Below, piece after piece: positions 26,881-35,870 of a DNA stretch of 64,000 nucleotides. The translations under genes and the position numbers were made by a program. Every line of letters starts with the position of its first letter. The stretch's first letter is position 1. The stretch is taken from NCBI RefSeq assembly GCF_022818495.1, contig NZ_CP089291.1, positions 921,536 through 985,535 of the forward strand, read 5' to 3'. Under the pieces are notes generated by a model that searched no databases, was not told the DNA's origin, and saw only the letters and a list, made by a program, of their open reading frames with translations. This DNA is from Fodinisporobacter ferrooxydans. Its GTDB lineage: Bacteria > Bacillota > Bacilli > Tumebacillales > MYW30-H2.

Positions 26881-26917
26881 TTTAATACTATACTGTAATA
26901 TACAGTATAGTATTAAA
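26881..26917. promoter_or_regulatory. 37-bp perfect palindrome, putative PadR operator
   Basis: Two 17-bp arms (TTTAATACTATACTGTA and its exact complement, 26881-26897 and 26901-26917) flank ATA. It ends about 30 bp upstream of the aldolase start, first gene of the aldolase-padR-transporter operon. The inner ATACTGT...ACAGTAT resembles PadR-type AT-rich sites. It could also fold in RNA, but its position over the promoter favours an operator. Confidence 0.65.
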
Positions 26918-27092
26918 TATAGTCAATACACTTGAATTATCAGTTATAGAGTCTCCAACGAAAGTAAAGATAACAATATATACAATAAATTTAATTGACC
27001 AAAATACCTAATAGGGTATATATTGGAAATAATAAAAGCAATAGTTTATTATACCTGCGTTTGCTTTATATCTAATTTTTGGGGTGATTAAT

Positions 27093-27308
27093 GTGTACGT
27101 AGTGAATGGAAAGGGAAATCTGATTCGCTTGCTGGCAGGAATTTTCATTTTGGGAAGTTTGATATTGGCTGTTTTTGTAAATCTTTATTGGCTGTTATTT
27201 ACTGCTTTTGTCGGTGTGAATTTGATTATTTCTTCTCTTACTGGCTTTTGTTTAATGGAAAAAATTTTAATAAAACTTGGCACGAAAAAAAATAAGATTT
27301 CTTTTTGA
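27093..27308 (+). CDS. DUF2892 family small membrane protein
   Basis: The product is about 71 residues with two hydrophobic segments (LIRLLAGIFILGSLILAVF and WLLFTAFVGVNLIISSLTGFC). This is the DUF2892 signature, also fused to rhodanese domains in YgaP-like proteins, which links the family loosely to sulfur chemistry. GTG at 27093 with GGGGTG 6 nt upstream is the best start; another GTG at 27084 is inside that site. A cysteine follows the second helix. Confidence 0.8.
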   Translation: MYVVNGKGNLIRLLAGIFILGSLILAVFVNLYWLLFTAFVGVNLIISSLTGFCLMEKILIKLGTKKNKISF

Positions 27309-27473
27309 ATCTTCATTACGCATAATTTCAGCACATAATCACGGCTGTACAGCTGTATATTTTACTGAAATATCGCTTTAAAAAAGAGTCATCCTTATGT
27401 TCAGTTCCTTGTTTCTTGTAATGGGCAATCTCATGGGAGCGGTTTGGTGTAACGAAAGTGCAATGATGGTTTT

Positions 27474-27620
27474 GTTGACCAACAATACTCAGATCTGTTG
27501 GATAAAACGAAAGCTAAGAATTTAACCAATATGTACTTATACGAAGCGTATGTACGCGATTTAAAAGAAATGTATCCAAATTTGATCATTTTCCGACCGA
27601 AGCGAAACGTTGGGGCGTAG
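27474..27620 (+). pseudogene. Open-frame remnant without a start
   Basis: From 27474 a 48-codon frame (VDQQYSDLLDKTKAKNLTNMYLYEAYVRDL..., ending RPKRNVGA-stop) has protein-like composition. It has no start codon with a ribosome binding site, and a stop lies just upstream in frame. It looks like the 3' end of a lost gene; I cannot name the family. The rest of 27309-27728 shows nothing else. Confidence 0.35.
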
Positions 27621-27728
27621 TGCGGTATAAATTATCGTAAAGGGAGTTGCCTCTTCGTACTTGTATACTGTACGGGAAGGATTCCCGTCTATATAATGGT
27701 GATAGAAACGTCTAAGGTGGTGGACCTA

Positions 27729-28010
27729 ATGGATTCAAGAATTATTCGATATAGAAATGAAATTTTGCAAACGGCTAGTAAATACCAGGTGAAAAACGTT
27801 CGGATTTTCGGATCACAGGTACGTGGTGAGGAAAAGGAAAATAGTGATCTTGATTTATTGGTCGAATTTGAGAATCCGAACCTTATTCAACGGATTTCTC
27901 TAAAACAGGAGCTTGAAGACTTGTTAGGAATGCCTGTAGATGTTCTTACTGAGGCAACTGTCCATCCGATGCTGAAGGATCGTATAATGCTAGAGGCAGT
28001 GCCTCTATGA
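27729..28010 (+). CDS. mntA: MntA-type nucleotidyltransferase antitoxin
   Basis: This 93-residue minimal nucleotidyltransferase carries the GSX10DXD catalytic signature (GSQVRGEEKENSDLDLLVEF). In characterised type VII modules the antitoxin AMPylates the HEPN toxin on a tyrosine. The start at 27729 follows AGGTGG by 7 nt; an ATG at 27696 is possible. Its TGA overlaps the ATG of the HEPN gene, as usual for this pair. Confidence 0.85.
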   Translation: MDSRIIRYRNEILQTASKYQVKNVRIFGSQVRGEEKENSDLDLLVEFENPNLIQRISLKQELEDLLGMPVDVLTEATVHPMLKDRIMLEAVPL

Positions 28011-28351
28011 TGAATCTAACAGATCAAGTGTATCTTCGAGACATTCTTGACTGTATTGAACGGATTGAATTGTATTGTAAAGATGGACGTGAAGTATTTA
28101 TGAATTCCATCCTCATCCAAGATGCGGTTATTCGAAATTTTGAAATAATTGGAGAAGCCAGCAAACAGCTTTCATGTGAGTTAAAATCAGCAACCTCACA
28201 TATTCCTTGGCGACAAATGGGTGATTTTCGAAATTTACTCATTCACGATTATGCTAAAGTGGATATGGCAGAGGTTTGGTCTGTTGTTGAAAATGATCTT
28301 GATAGCCTCAAACAAGTTATCAAGACGCTTTTAAATGATCTTTTATACTAA
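28007..28351 (+). CDS. hepT: HepT-type HEPN-domain toxin
   Basis: This 114-residue all-helical HEPN (DUF86) protein has the RX4HXY catalytic motif intact as RNLLIHDY (about residues 75-82), expected to make it a ribonuclease. The tyrosine is the residue modified by MntA in studied systems. It overlaps mntA by 4 nt. Both genes appear intact, so the module is probably functional. Confidence 0.87.
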   Translation: MMNLTDQVYLRDILDCIERIELYCKDGREVFMNSILIQDAVIRNFEIIGEASKQLSCELKSATSHIPWRQMGDFRNLLIHDYAKVDMAEVWSVVENDLDSLKQVIKTLLNDLLY

Positions 28352-28746
28352 CTTTGGTGTTGGCTAGCACTACCATCATAAGGGATATACAGATGTTTTT
28401 AGACGTTTTTCTATACTTTAGCTAATTATTCATGTGTCAAGTACTAATATTTGCGTTGAGCCATTTTTTTGAAATTTCTTTAAGCATAGTCACAACCATA
28501 CGTTTCACTAAATATCTCCTGAATCCGTAACAGCTTTTCAGTTAATGTTTTAGAAATGGATAAACACTCTAATTCTTGTCTGAACTATTGAAAATAGCAT
28601 ATGGTTTACTGGTTACTATGACTGTGAATCTTCTTCGACTTATTGCTTTTTGGGGCAAACTCGGATTTTGGCAATATCAAACTAAACCCTCTAAACTTAT
28701 TTTTTTGAGAAGGCATTAGATATCTACGTGCTTGTCGTAAATCTCT
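28352..28746. other. Intergenic region, no gene seen
   Basis: About 395 AT-rich bases lie between the HEPN gene and the IS1380-type transposase. The region should hold one terminus of that element, but I could not pair a terminal repeat with the other side. Confidence 0.4.
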
Positions 28747-30108
28747 TTACGAAGAAGCAGTCGTATACATTTGCTTGACCGTATGAAACCACGGACAGTA
28801 ACAGCCAAATCGCAGTTTCCATTTACGAGCGTGTCGAACCAAGCGAGCTGCAAGATAAATCATGTTTTGAATGACCGTTCGAATCCGTCGGCGCTGAACA
28901 GACTTTTTGAGTGGCGAGAATGGTGTTTGCAAGCTTTGTTGGCCGATGATCCGTAGCAAATTATAGGCGAATACACCCGCATGCAGGATTACGTCATTCG
29001 TTTTAAATTTGCCTGCCGGCAGCCGTTCCATATCAAGATCTGTCTTGATTTCGCTGTGAAATTGCTCGCTAGTTCCGTGATCATGATACAATTCAATGAC
29101 TTGCCAAGCGGAACAGGTAAGGGATGTCCAATAGGTATCGACTTCAATTTCCGGCACGAACAACACTTGTCCGTCTTTGGTGATCGTACGTTCCGTCACT
29201 TGAAATACGACACGAACCGACTGTTGCATTTCTTTCACGTAAAGGGAAGTCGAACCGATGTACACCTTTTTCCCTTCCCGTTGTTCACAGCAGATTCCTT
29301 TGGTTTGAGCGACCGTAAGCCACTCTTCGCGGGATTCCTTGCGTAAGTTGCGTTTGATAATGTAGTCTGCTTTTGTTTCTTCTGCATGGCACACGACAAG
29401 ATTGTCCTTGCTGTCATTGCCCGAATCTAGGCGAACCAATAGAGGCTGTTCTGTGATCATGCGGGCATAGTGAATGCTCTGGCTTAGAAAGGCGGGTGTC
29501 CCATTTTGGCAATGTTGCTTGCCTTCCCGTAATTCGACGTTCATGTTGTATCCTTCCCGAGCCAGATAAGCGAAGATGGGTGCGTAACCATCAAACGCCT
29601 TGTACGTTCGGGAAGTGCCTTCCTTTTTGGTCTTGGAGTTGTCAAAGGGCGAAACATCTACATCAAGCGGAAGAAACTGTTGTTCTGTCCCATCGGGCAG
29701 TCGGATCATAATTGGAGTAAGGGGAACGTTGATGGTTTTCAATAACGTCGCCGACTCTTCCTTCAATATCGTTTGCCAATCCGCATCTTCCGATGCTCCC
29801 GCCATATCAAGACGCTGACGCAGTGTGGGACTGGAAGGAACCAATTTCAAGTCCAACGAGAGGGCAAAAAAATCATCTTCACGGAAAGGCTCGATGGCAT
29901 CGAAGTCGTTCTTGCCTTGACAAAGCAGACCCAGATAGGAAGACATGATGTCGCCGTTGGAAATGTCAGGAGAACGAACTCCGTCGAGTTTCGTATGATC
30001 CAATCGTTGTGTCAATCGGGTTTGTGCAATCAATTGGCCTATGGCAGCAAGTCCCGAATGCGAAGTCAGGTATTCATTGGATTGTTCAAATTCAAAATGT
30101 ACCGGCAT
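28747..30108 (-). CDS. IS1380-family transposase
   Basis: The 453-residue DDE transposase matches the IS1380 family: HSGLAAIGQLIAQTRL near the start, FLPLDVDVSPFDNSKTKKEGTSRTYK around the first catalytic aspartate, a central LVRLDSGNDSKDN, and the late YHDHGTSEQFHSEIKTDLDMERLP with the catalytic glutamate. I chose the ATG at 30108, 7 nt after AGGGGTG; a longer version starts at 30168. The frame is intact. The element's terminal repeats were not resolved. Confidence 0.88.
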   Translation of the reverse strand: MPVHFEFEQSNEYLTSHSGLAAIGQLIAQTRLTQRLDHTKLDGVRSPDISNGDIMSSYLGLLCQGKNDFDAIEPFREDDFFALSLDLKLVPSSPTLRQRLDMAGASEDADWQTILKEESATLLKTINVPLTPIMIRLPDGTEQQFLPLDVDVSPFDNSKTKKEGTSRTYKAFDGYAPIFAYLAREGYNMNVELREGKQHCQNGTPAFLSQSIHYARMITEQPLLVRLDSGNDSKDNLVVCHAEETKADYIIKRNLRKESREEWLTVAQTKGICCEQREGKKVYIGSTSLYVKEMQQSVRVVFQVTERTITKDGQVLFVPEIEVDTYWTSLTCSAWQVIELYHDHGTSEQFHSEIKTDLDMERLPAGKFKTNDVILHAGVFAYNLLRIIGQQSLQTPFSPLKKSVQRRRIRTVIQNMIYLAARLVRHARKWKLRFGCYCPWFHTVKQMYTTASS

Positions 30109-30380
30109 ATAATGGACACCCCTGTGGTGAAGTTTGTTTATGTAAGAAAAAAACTCGGTTTTCTCCATTATACGTATTAAATCTCTGTTATTCTATTGTT
30201 TTCATAAAAGTAATTTCACGGATTCAGGTATCTCTTTTAGAATAATTATGAATTTTTGAAAACCACTCTCATACTATCCCTCAAAATATTCAACATTTTT
30301 CACATTTTCTAAAGGAATTTTAGTTTTCCAAACAGAATACATATTTTATAGTTAAATGGAAAATTGAGGTGGTCAAAGAA

Positions 30381-31328
30381 ATGAAAGTAAAATTACTCGT
30401 ATCATCTGCAATTATTGCTTTATTATTGATTCCTGCAACCACAACATATGCTTGCAGCCAAGGGAAAACGATTGCTGATTTGTCAACTGCCGATTCCTGG
30501 GCAATCAATGCCATTACTGATGTAGCCAAAATCGGCTGGATGAGCGGCGATACCAGCGGCAATTTCCGTCCTCATGACAACATCAATCGCCGGGAAATTG
30601 CAACAATTATTACAAAGATTATGAAATTGGATACACCGAATGTACAGTTTTTATCTTATACCGACGTGACTCCCTCCGATTGGGGATTAAAATACATCGA
30701 AGCGGTACGTAAGGCAGGCATCATGAGCGGCAGCGGCGATCATTTTCGCCCGAATGATTTAATTACAAATGAAGAGTTTGCTGTTATATTGACAAAATTG
30801 GCTCATCTGCAGATTACTAATACCAGCACACTTTCGTTTATTGATCAAAACATCCCTTTTGCCGATAAAGACTCGATTCAGGCTTGGGCAAAACCGTATG
30901 TTGAGGCTGTAGCCGACAAGGGACTCATGACAGGTGATGGAACCAGATTCAATCCGCAGCATCAAATGACTCGTGAAGAAGTGGCAATCATTCTAGACAA
31001 ATTAGCGAAATATAATGGAAACGTTGAACTTTACTGTGGAACTTGGTCAACAACTATTGCCAATCAAAGTTTCTATTTAGTCATTGACGATCAGGGAAAT
31101 TCAAAAACCTTGTCTCTTTATAATGGAGATCCTTCTTCTAATAAACCATACTTTACATTACCTGTGACATTTGTTAGTGGCTCTTCCACATTCGATACAA
31201 ACGATTACACAGGCAGTATTCAGTTAAACGGTGATACGATCAATCTTACCCTTACAATTAAGTCGTCGAATCCCATTACCATCTTTGGCGGGAAGCATTT
31301 TACAGGAACGTTTAGTCAGAAAAAATGA
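30381..31328 (+). CDS. Secreted SLH-domain protein
   Basis: The 315-residue product has a signal peptide (KVKLLVSSAIIALLLIPATTTYA). Three SLH-like repeats follow at about 30-85, 90-145 and 155-215, each with DW.....I......GIMSG.G...F.P...I...E. The C-terminal 100 residues form a beta domain of unknown type (YCGTWSTTIANQSFYLVIDDQG). SLH repeats here precede the variable domain, the reverse of the protein at 3145-5082. GAGGTGG lies 8-9 nt before the ATG at 30381. Confidence 0.88.
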   Translation: MKVKLLVSSAIIALLLIPATTTYACSQGKTIADLSTADSWAINAITDVAKIGWMSGDTSGNFRPHDNINRREIATIITKIMKLDTPNVQFLSYTDVTPSDWGLKYIEAVRKAGIMSGSGDHFRPNDLITNEEFAVILTKLAHLQITNTSTLSFIDQNIPFADKDSIQAWAKPYVEAVADKGLMTGDGTRFNPQHQMTREEVAIILDKLAKYNGNVELYCGTWSTTIANQSFYLVIDDQGNSKTLSLYNGDPSSNKPYFTLPVTFVSGSSTFDTNDYTGSIQLNGDTINLTLTIKSSNPITIFGGKHFTGTFSQKK

Positions 31329-31468
31329 TGTATGCTTGAAAATAAATTCCACTTTATTTGTTCGAAATATGATACACGGCGTTCCCTTATGATATCCTTT
31401 ACCTTGGATGTGTTCCATGGTAAAGGTTTTTTCTATTACAAAAGTTCATCAAAAAAGGAGCTTGCAAC

Positions 31469-32944
31469 ATGACGATCCATTCTTCTCATAACGATGAGAT
31501 TCAAGATGAAATTCAAATGGTTTTTGAAACTTTTCAAAGAAAAAATTATTCACATGCTGAACAAATGGCAATTGATTTTCTAAAAAAGTTTCCATTTCAT
31601 GAACAAATGTTAAAATTGCTTGGCGATATTTTATTAGTGCAAGGATTAGGACAAATGGCAAAACAGGTGTATGAGCGAGCTTACTTATTCCATCCGCAAG
31701 CAACATGGTTTCAAAGTGTACAATCGACACTGCAAAAATCACCTGCCGGTGAAAATAAAGTAAACGTAGAAAATCTTCTTGCTATCAAATCAACTACGAC
31801 TGTTGCAGCTGCTATTTTAACTAAAAATGAAGAGCGCTGCATAAAAAGATGTATAGAAAGCTTGCTTGATGCAGTCGATGAAATCATACTGATCGACACA
31901 GGTTCCTCAGACCGAACTGTGGAATTTGCCAGGAATTTTGCTAAAGTAAAAATTCTATCTTTCAAATGGTGCGAAGATTTTTCAGCAGCTCGTAATTTCG
32001 GTTTGAAACAAATTGAAAGCAACTGGATACTTTGGGTTGACGCAGATGAGTATTTACATCCCGAGGATGTCGAACTTGTGAGAGAATCAGCCGCTCTTCT
32101 TGAAACATATGAACCTACCCCACTTTTGCATCCTGTCATATGGAATGTTATGGAGCAATCCATATCCGTAAGTTACTCTGTTCCGCGTATGTTCCCTATA
32201 CGAGGCAATTTACGGTTTCATGGAAGAATTCACGAACAAATCGGACCGAGCGATGGAAATCGCTATACGAATTTGCGTACACACGACTTTTTTGTCCGTT
32301 TTCGTTTGGTTCATGACGGTTATGATCCCAAACAGGTGAATTTGCAAGAAAAATTAGAACGTAATATTCGATTATTATCCATGATGACACAGGAAGAGCC
32401 GGACGACCCTACTTGGTGGCTATATTTGGGCAGGGAAGTTCTTGCAACAAAACAGATGGAAAAAGGAATTTCCTATCTCTTGAAAGCAGAAGAGAAAGGA
32501 AAGATAACAAGAGGTTTTGGTGCACTTCTTGAAATTCAGCGACTATTGGTTCAGGCGTATATGATCCTCGAAGATTATTCAAGCATTGAAAATACTTGCA
32601 ACCGCATGCTGCAAACAGATCCTGATTTTCCAGATACATATTACTATTTGGCATCCATGCAAATTGAAAAAGCAAAACTGCTGTATCAGATCGCGGAAGA
32701 AAATGTATTAAAAGCAAAAGAAACGTTTCACAACTATCTTGGGTTAGTGACAGCTACTCAGGAAATTGCCGATTGGAAAGCAGACTTACTATTAGCAAAC
32801 ATATTCACCAAGACCGGAAGGCTATACAACGCGAAAAAATTATATCAGGATGTAGCAACAAAAAGTCCGGTATATAAAACTGCAATTGAAGGCCAAATAG
32901 AGGCAATCCATCAAGAAGCGCAACGAATCGTCAAGGAATCGTAA
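31469..32944 (+). CDS. TPR - family 2 glycosyltransferase
   Basis: The 491-residue protein opens with a helical TPR-like segment (about 10-90). A GT2 domain follows, with AAILTKNEERCIKRCIESLLDAVDEIILIDTGSSDRTVE (about 113-151) and the metal-binding WVDADEYLHPEDV (about 190). TPR helices continue in the C-terminal half. This SunS-like layout is common in Bacilli for enzymes that glycosylate peptides or surface proteins. AAAGGAGC precedes the ATG. With an SLH gene immediately upstream, a surface-protein substrate is plausible but unproven. Confidence 0.87.
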   Translation: MTIHSSHNDEIQDEIQMVFETFQRKNYSHAEQMAIDFLKKFPFHEQMLKLLGDILLVQGLGQMAKQVYERAYLFHPQATWFQSVQSTLQKSPAGENKVNVENLLAIKSTTTVAAAILTKNEERCIKRCIESLLDAVDEIILIDTGSSDRTVEFARNFAKVKILSFKWCEDFSAARNFGLKQIESNWILWVDADEYLHPEDVELVRESAALLETYEPTPLLHPVIWNVMEQSISVSYSVPRMFPIRGNLRFHGRIHEQIGPSDGNRYTNLRTHDFFVRFRLVHDGYDPKQVNLQEKLERNIRLLSMMTQEEPDDPTWWLYLGREVLATKQMEKGISYLLKAEEKGKITRGFGALLEIQRLLVQAYMILEDYSSIENTCNRMLQTDPDFPDTYYYLASMQIEKAKLLYQIAEENVLKAKETFHNYLGLVTATQEIADWKADLLLANIFTKTGRLYNAKKLYQDVATKSPVYKTAIEGQIEAIHQEAQRIVKES

Positions 32945-32996
32945 TGATTCGATGGTAGACCATGATTAAATAAAGATTATAGATGATTATAAATAC

Positions 32997-34360
32997 CTAT
33001 AAATGAGCAAATTCGCTTCCATTTCTTTACCAATTAAAAACAATAGAGACATTTGTCCTCTCCTGTGGTATAGATTAAGTTACCACACAAAACCATACCT
33101 GGAGGATTCACAAATGTCTCATAATGCTACCATACCAAACCACGAAGCAATAATCAATTTCTTAAAAAGCCGTAGGCTATCCTTATATGTTTCAAAGCCT
33201 GCCTTGCGGCATATTCAAGAATTTTTTATTGCAGCTACCGCTAAAGGGTATCGTGGTAAAGTGGTAGATATAGCGGAATGGAGTTCATGTCATCGAACAT
33301 CCATTGGACACTTTCTCTCGGATGGTGTTTGGGACGAATCGTATATCCAAAGACTTGTAAAACAAGAATCGCTTTCATTTGTTTTGTCTCATGCCAAACA
33401 AACAGAACAGCCTATTTTTGTGATTCATGATGATACTGTTAGTGAGAAGACAAAGCCTTCGTCACAGGCAAAACACCCAATCGAACAAACAGACTATCAT
33501 CATTCCCACTTAAAAGGAAAAACCGTTTGGGGTCATCAAGTTCAAGCTACAATTGTTCAATGTGGTGAACATTCTCTCATTCATGATATTCACCGTTATG
33601 ATAAATCGAGCCAAAGTAAAATTGATGACGCTTGTGATTTGGCCAAAACCATGCCGATTCCACCTTATTCTGGATATGCATTGGTTGATTCATGGTATAC
33701 ATGCCCGAAACTCATGAACACTTATGCAGAGCGAGGATACCATTTAATTGGAGCACTCAAAACAAACCGCATTGTCTATCCCAAAGGGATTCGAATTCCA
33801 ATTAGTACCTTCGCATCGTATGTAACCAAACGGGACGTTTGCCTCGTGACCGTAAACGGATCGACCTATTGGGTGTATCGATATGAAGGAGCTTTAAATG
33901 GCATTGAGAATGCGGCGGTACTCCTTTGCTGGCCATTGGATGCGTTTCAAAATCCGATAGCATTACATGCTTTTCTGTGTACAGATGTATCCTTAGAGAC
34001 ACAAACAATCCTTGATTATTATAGTCGCCGTTGGCCGATCGAGATTTTCTTTCGGCAAACTAAACAAAATCTAGGTTTTGATGGATATCAAGTTCGTTCT
34101 ATTCGTGCAATAGAACGACTTTGGATACTACTTTCGCTGACACATTTATATTGCACCATCGGTTTAGGTCAGCCTTCAAAATTTGGCGATGGACTTATAA
34201 TGGTACGAAAGCAAGTAAAAGTGGACTACGTCCAATGGATTTATGAATCTGCAAAGAATCAAGTACCTATTGAAGCTGTTTTGCAACAATTAAAGCTGGC
34301 CTAGAGGCAGTCTATACTTTTTTGTTGTATAAATTTGTAAGTATTTTTGCTCATTTATAG
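32997..34360 (+). mobile_element. IS701-type insertion sequence
   Basis: Perfect 15-bp inverted repeats CTATAAATGAGCAAA / TTTGCTCATTTATAG bound the transposase gene. The outermost TATA may be a 4-bp target duplication, giving a core of 33002-34355; because TATA is palindromic the limit is ambiguous. One intact gene is inside. Confidence 0.85.
33114..34304 (+). CDS. IS701-like DDE transposase
   Basis: The product is about 396 residues. Recognisable parts are an N-terminal helical domain, FVIHDDTVSEKTKP with the first catalytic aspartate, GYALVDSWYTCPKLM with the second, and YYSRRWPIEIFFRQTKQNLGFDGYQVRS with the catalytic glutamate. This is the IS701/IS4-like arrangement. GGAGG lies 8 nt before the ATG at 33114; upstream in-frame codons from 33003 are in the terminal repeat region and are unlikely to be used. 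Intact. Confidence 0.88.
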   Translation: MSHNATIPNHEAIINFLKSRRLSLYVSKPALRHIQEFFIAATAKGYRGKVVDIAEWSSCHRTSIGHFLSDGVWDESYIQRLVKQESLSFVLSHAKQTEQPIFVIHDDTVSEKTKPSSQAKHPIEQTDYHHSHLKGKTVWGHQVQATIVQCGEHSLIHDIHRYDKSSQSKIDDACDLAKTMPIPPYSGYALVDSWYTCPKLMNTYAERGYHLIGALKTNRIVYPKGIRIPISTFASYVTKRDVCLVTVNGSTYWVYRYEGALNGIENAAVLLCWPLDAFQNPIALHAFLCTDVSLETQTILDYYSRRWPIEIFFRQTKQNLGFDGYQVRSIRAIERLWILLSLTHLYCTIGLGQPSKFGDGLIMVRKQVKVDYVQWIYESAKNQVPIEAVLQQLKLA

Positions 34361-34370
34361 TAAATACTAT

Positions 34371-34411
34371 AACTGGGTCGAATAGAAGCAGAAGTTCCAT
34401 TCAACCCAGTT
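34371..34411 (-). terminator. Imperfect hairpin after the stalk-nuclease gene
   Basis: AACTGGGT...ACCCAGTT arms with an extended imperfect stem lie 16 bp beyond the minus-strand stop at 34427. The T-run is weak, so this may be an inefficient terminator. Confidence 0.45.
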
Positions 34412-34426
34412 TACTTGTATTGTTAT

Positions 34427-35677
34427 TTACGAATGAAACGTACTTATTGTGTTTCCTTGCCCATCACAAAGAGTTGCCGTATCTCCACTTTCATTCCAAA
34501 CATAGTTCGTTGTCCACAGCAATTGACCTGGTGAATTATTATTGGCTGCATGTCCGCTTGTGACAGTTACACTTGTACCTGATTTTAAAATAAACCCATT
34601 TGGAAAGTGGTACGTTTGGCCATTGGAATTAGACACAATTGTCCAATTAGAAAGATCAATATCATTTGTATTGTTATTTACAATCGTTATGTATTGATCT
34701 TTTACATTTAAAGCGGATATTTTTACATTATTGACTTTGACTTGCTGTTGTGGAATCGACTTCTGTGTATAGTCTGAACCGTCATTTCCCCATGTTGTAC
34801 TGTCTTTCCCATTCCACGGATCCTGAACTAAACTCCAAACCCCTTCGTGACTTGCTTGTGCTTGCTTTAACAACGAGCTAAAAAGAGGATCATGCTTTGT
34901 GTCTGGTGTCATGGAATCAACACGTGCATAGCCTTTTTCCAAAAGATCGGCGTTTAAAAACGTACCATTTTGCGAGTATGCATATGCCAGCAAATGTCCA
35001 AACTTATCTTGCTGTTTCACATCGAAATCAAGATATACTTTCTGCCCTTGGAGTTTTGCATTCAAATAATTCCACGCTTGATATGAATAAGGCATACCCA
35101 GGTTGCCAGCAGATTTCATCTCAGGAGCTTGTATGCCAATTAAACGCACGGTTTGAATGCTGCTGTTCCAAATGCCTCCCATTTTTACTTCAAATGTATC
35201 TCCATTGTCCACCTTTATTACCGGGTATAACGATCCCGTAGATGGATCAAATGTATCAACATAAACCGTATCCGAATTGCCCGAATAACCAACCGTCCCA
35301 CCAAACGCTTCACCTACAAAACGTATTGGCACATATGTACGATCATTTTTAATATATGCAGGTGAATCCAACGATACAGGTACCCCATTTACATAAGCCG
35401 TATTCGAGTTCCATACAATCTTAATGCTTTGGTTTCCTTTGTCAATTATAAAATAATTCAAATTGGAACGTGTAATTGTTGCATTGAGTGAACTTGCAAT
35501 TGGTGTGATTGGAACCATTGTCCGTCCATTTATGATCTCCGGCTGAGCGTCTGGAAATGCCACTTCTTGACCATCTACTACTACATGTATTCCTGAATCG
35601 GCATAAACATTTCCCTGAAAAGCAGCCATCCATGTAAAAAGAGATGTGGCCAAGCTTAAAAGAGTCAACTTATTCAC
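34427..35677 (-). CDS. Secreted stalk-domain thermonuclease with lamin-tail domain
   Basis: The product is about 416 residues: a signal peptide (LTLLSLATSLFTWMAAFQGNVYA) and a copper-amine-oxidase-N-like stalk domain (about 28-140, with NGRTMVPITPIASSL and NDRTYVPIRFVGEAFGG). A staphylococcal-nuclease domain (about 155-290, with VRLIGIQAPEMKS and DKFGHLLAYAY) and a C-terminal lamin-tail-like beta domain (about 315-416) follow. The nuclease core should cleave extracellular nucleic acid with calcium. I chose the GTG start at 35677, 5 nt after TTGGAGAAG. The neighbours on the same strand also carry stalk domains. Confidence 0.85.
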   Translation of the reverse strand: MNKLTLLSLATSLFTWMAAFQGNVYADSGIHVVVDGQEVAFPDAQPEIINGRTMVPITPIASSLNATITRSNLNYFIIDKGNQSIKIVWNSNTAYVNGVPVSLDSPAYIKNDRTYVPIRFVGEAFGGTVGYSGNSDTVYVDTFDPSTGSLYPVIKVDNGDTFEVKMGGIWNSSIQTVRLIGIQAPEMKSAGNLGMPYSYQAWNYLNAKLQGQKVYLDFDVKQQDKFGHLLAYAYSQNGTFLNADLLEKGYARVDSMTPDTKHDPLFSSLLKQAQASHEGVWSLVQDPWNGKDSTTWGNDGSDYTQKSIPQQQVKVNNVKISALNVKDQYITIVNNNTNDIDLSNWTIVSNSNGQTYHFPNGFILKSGTSVTVTSGHAANNNSPGQLLWTTNYVWNESGDTATLCDGQGNTISTFHS

Positions 35678-35792
35678 ATGAATCTTCTCCAATCGATTAA
35701 ATTTTCCAATAGTTTTTATACTATATGATATATGCTTATGCTCTCCATATGAACTCATGTATCATTATTCTTTCAAAGCAGTCTATATCAAA

Positions 35793-35818
35793 GAAAGGTT
35801 GCAAAACTGCAACCTTTC
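35793..35818 (-). terminator. Hairpin terminator after the stalk-TolC gene
   Basis: A perfect 11-bp stem (GAAAGGTTGCA/TGCAACCTTTC) with a 4-nt loop lies 53 bp past the stop at 35871, followed on the minus strand by a short T-rich stretch. Confidence 0.6.
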
Positions 35819-35870
35819 AAACTTTGCAACTCAATCGCTCTAGTATTTAACCAATTTAGTTCCTCGTACT

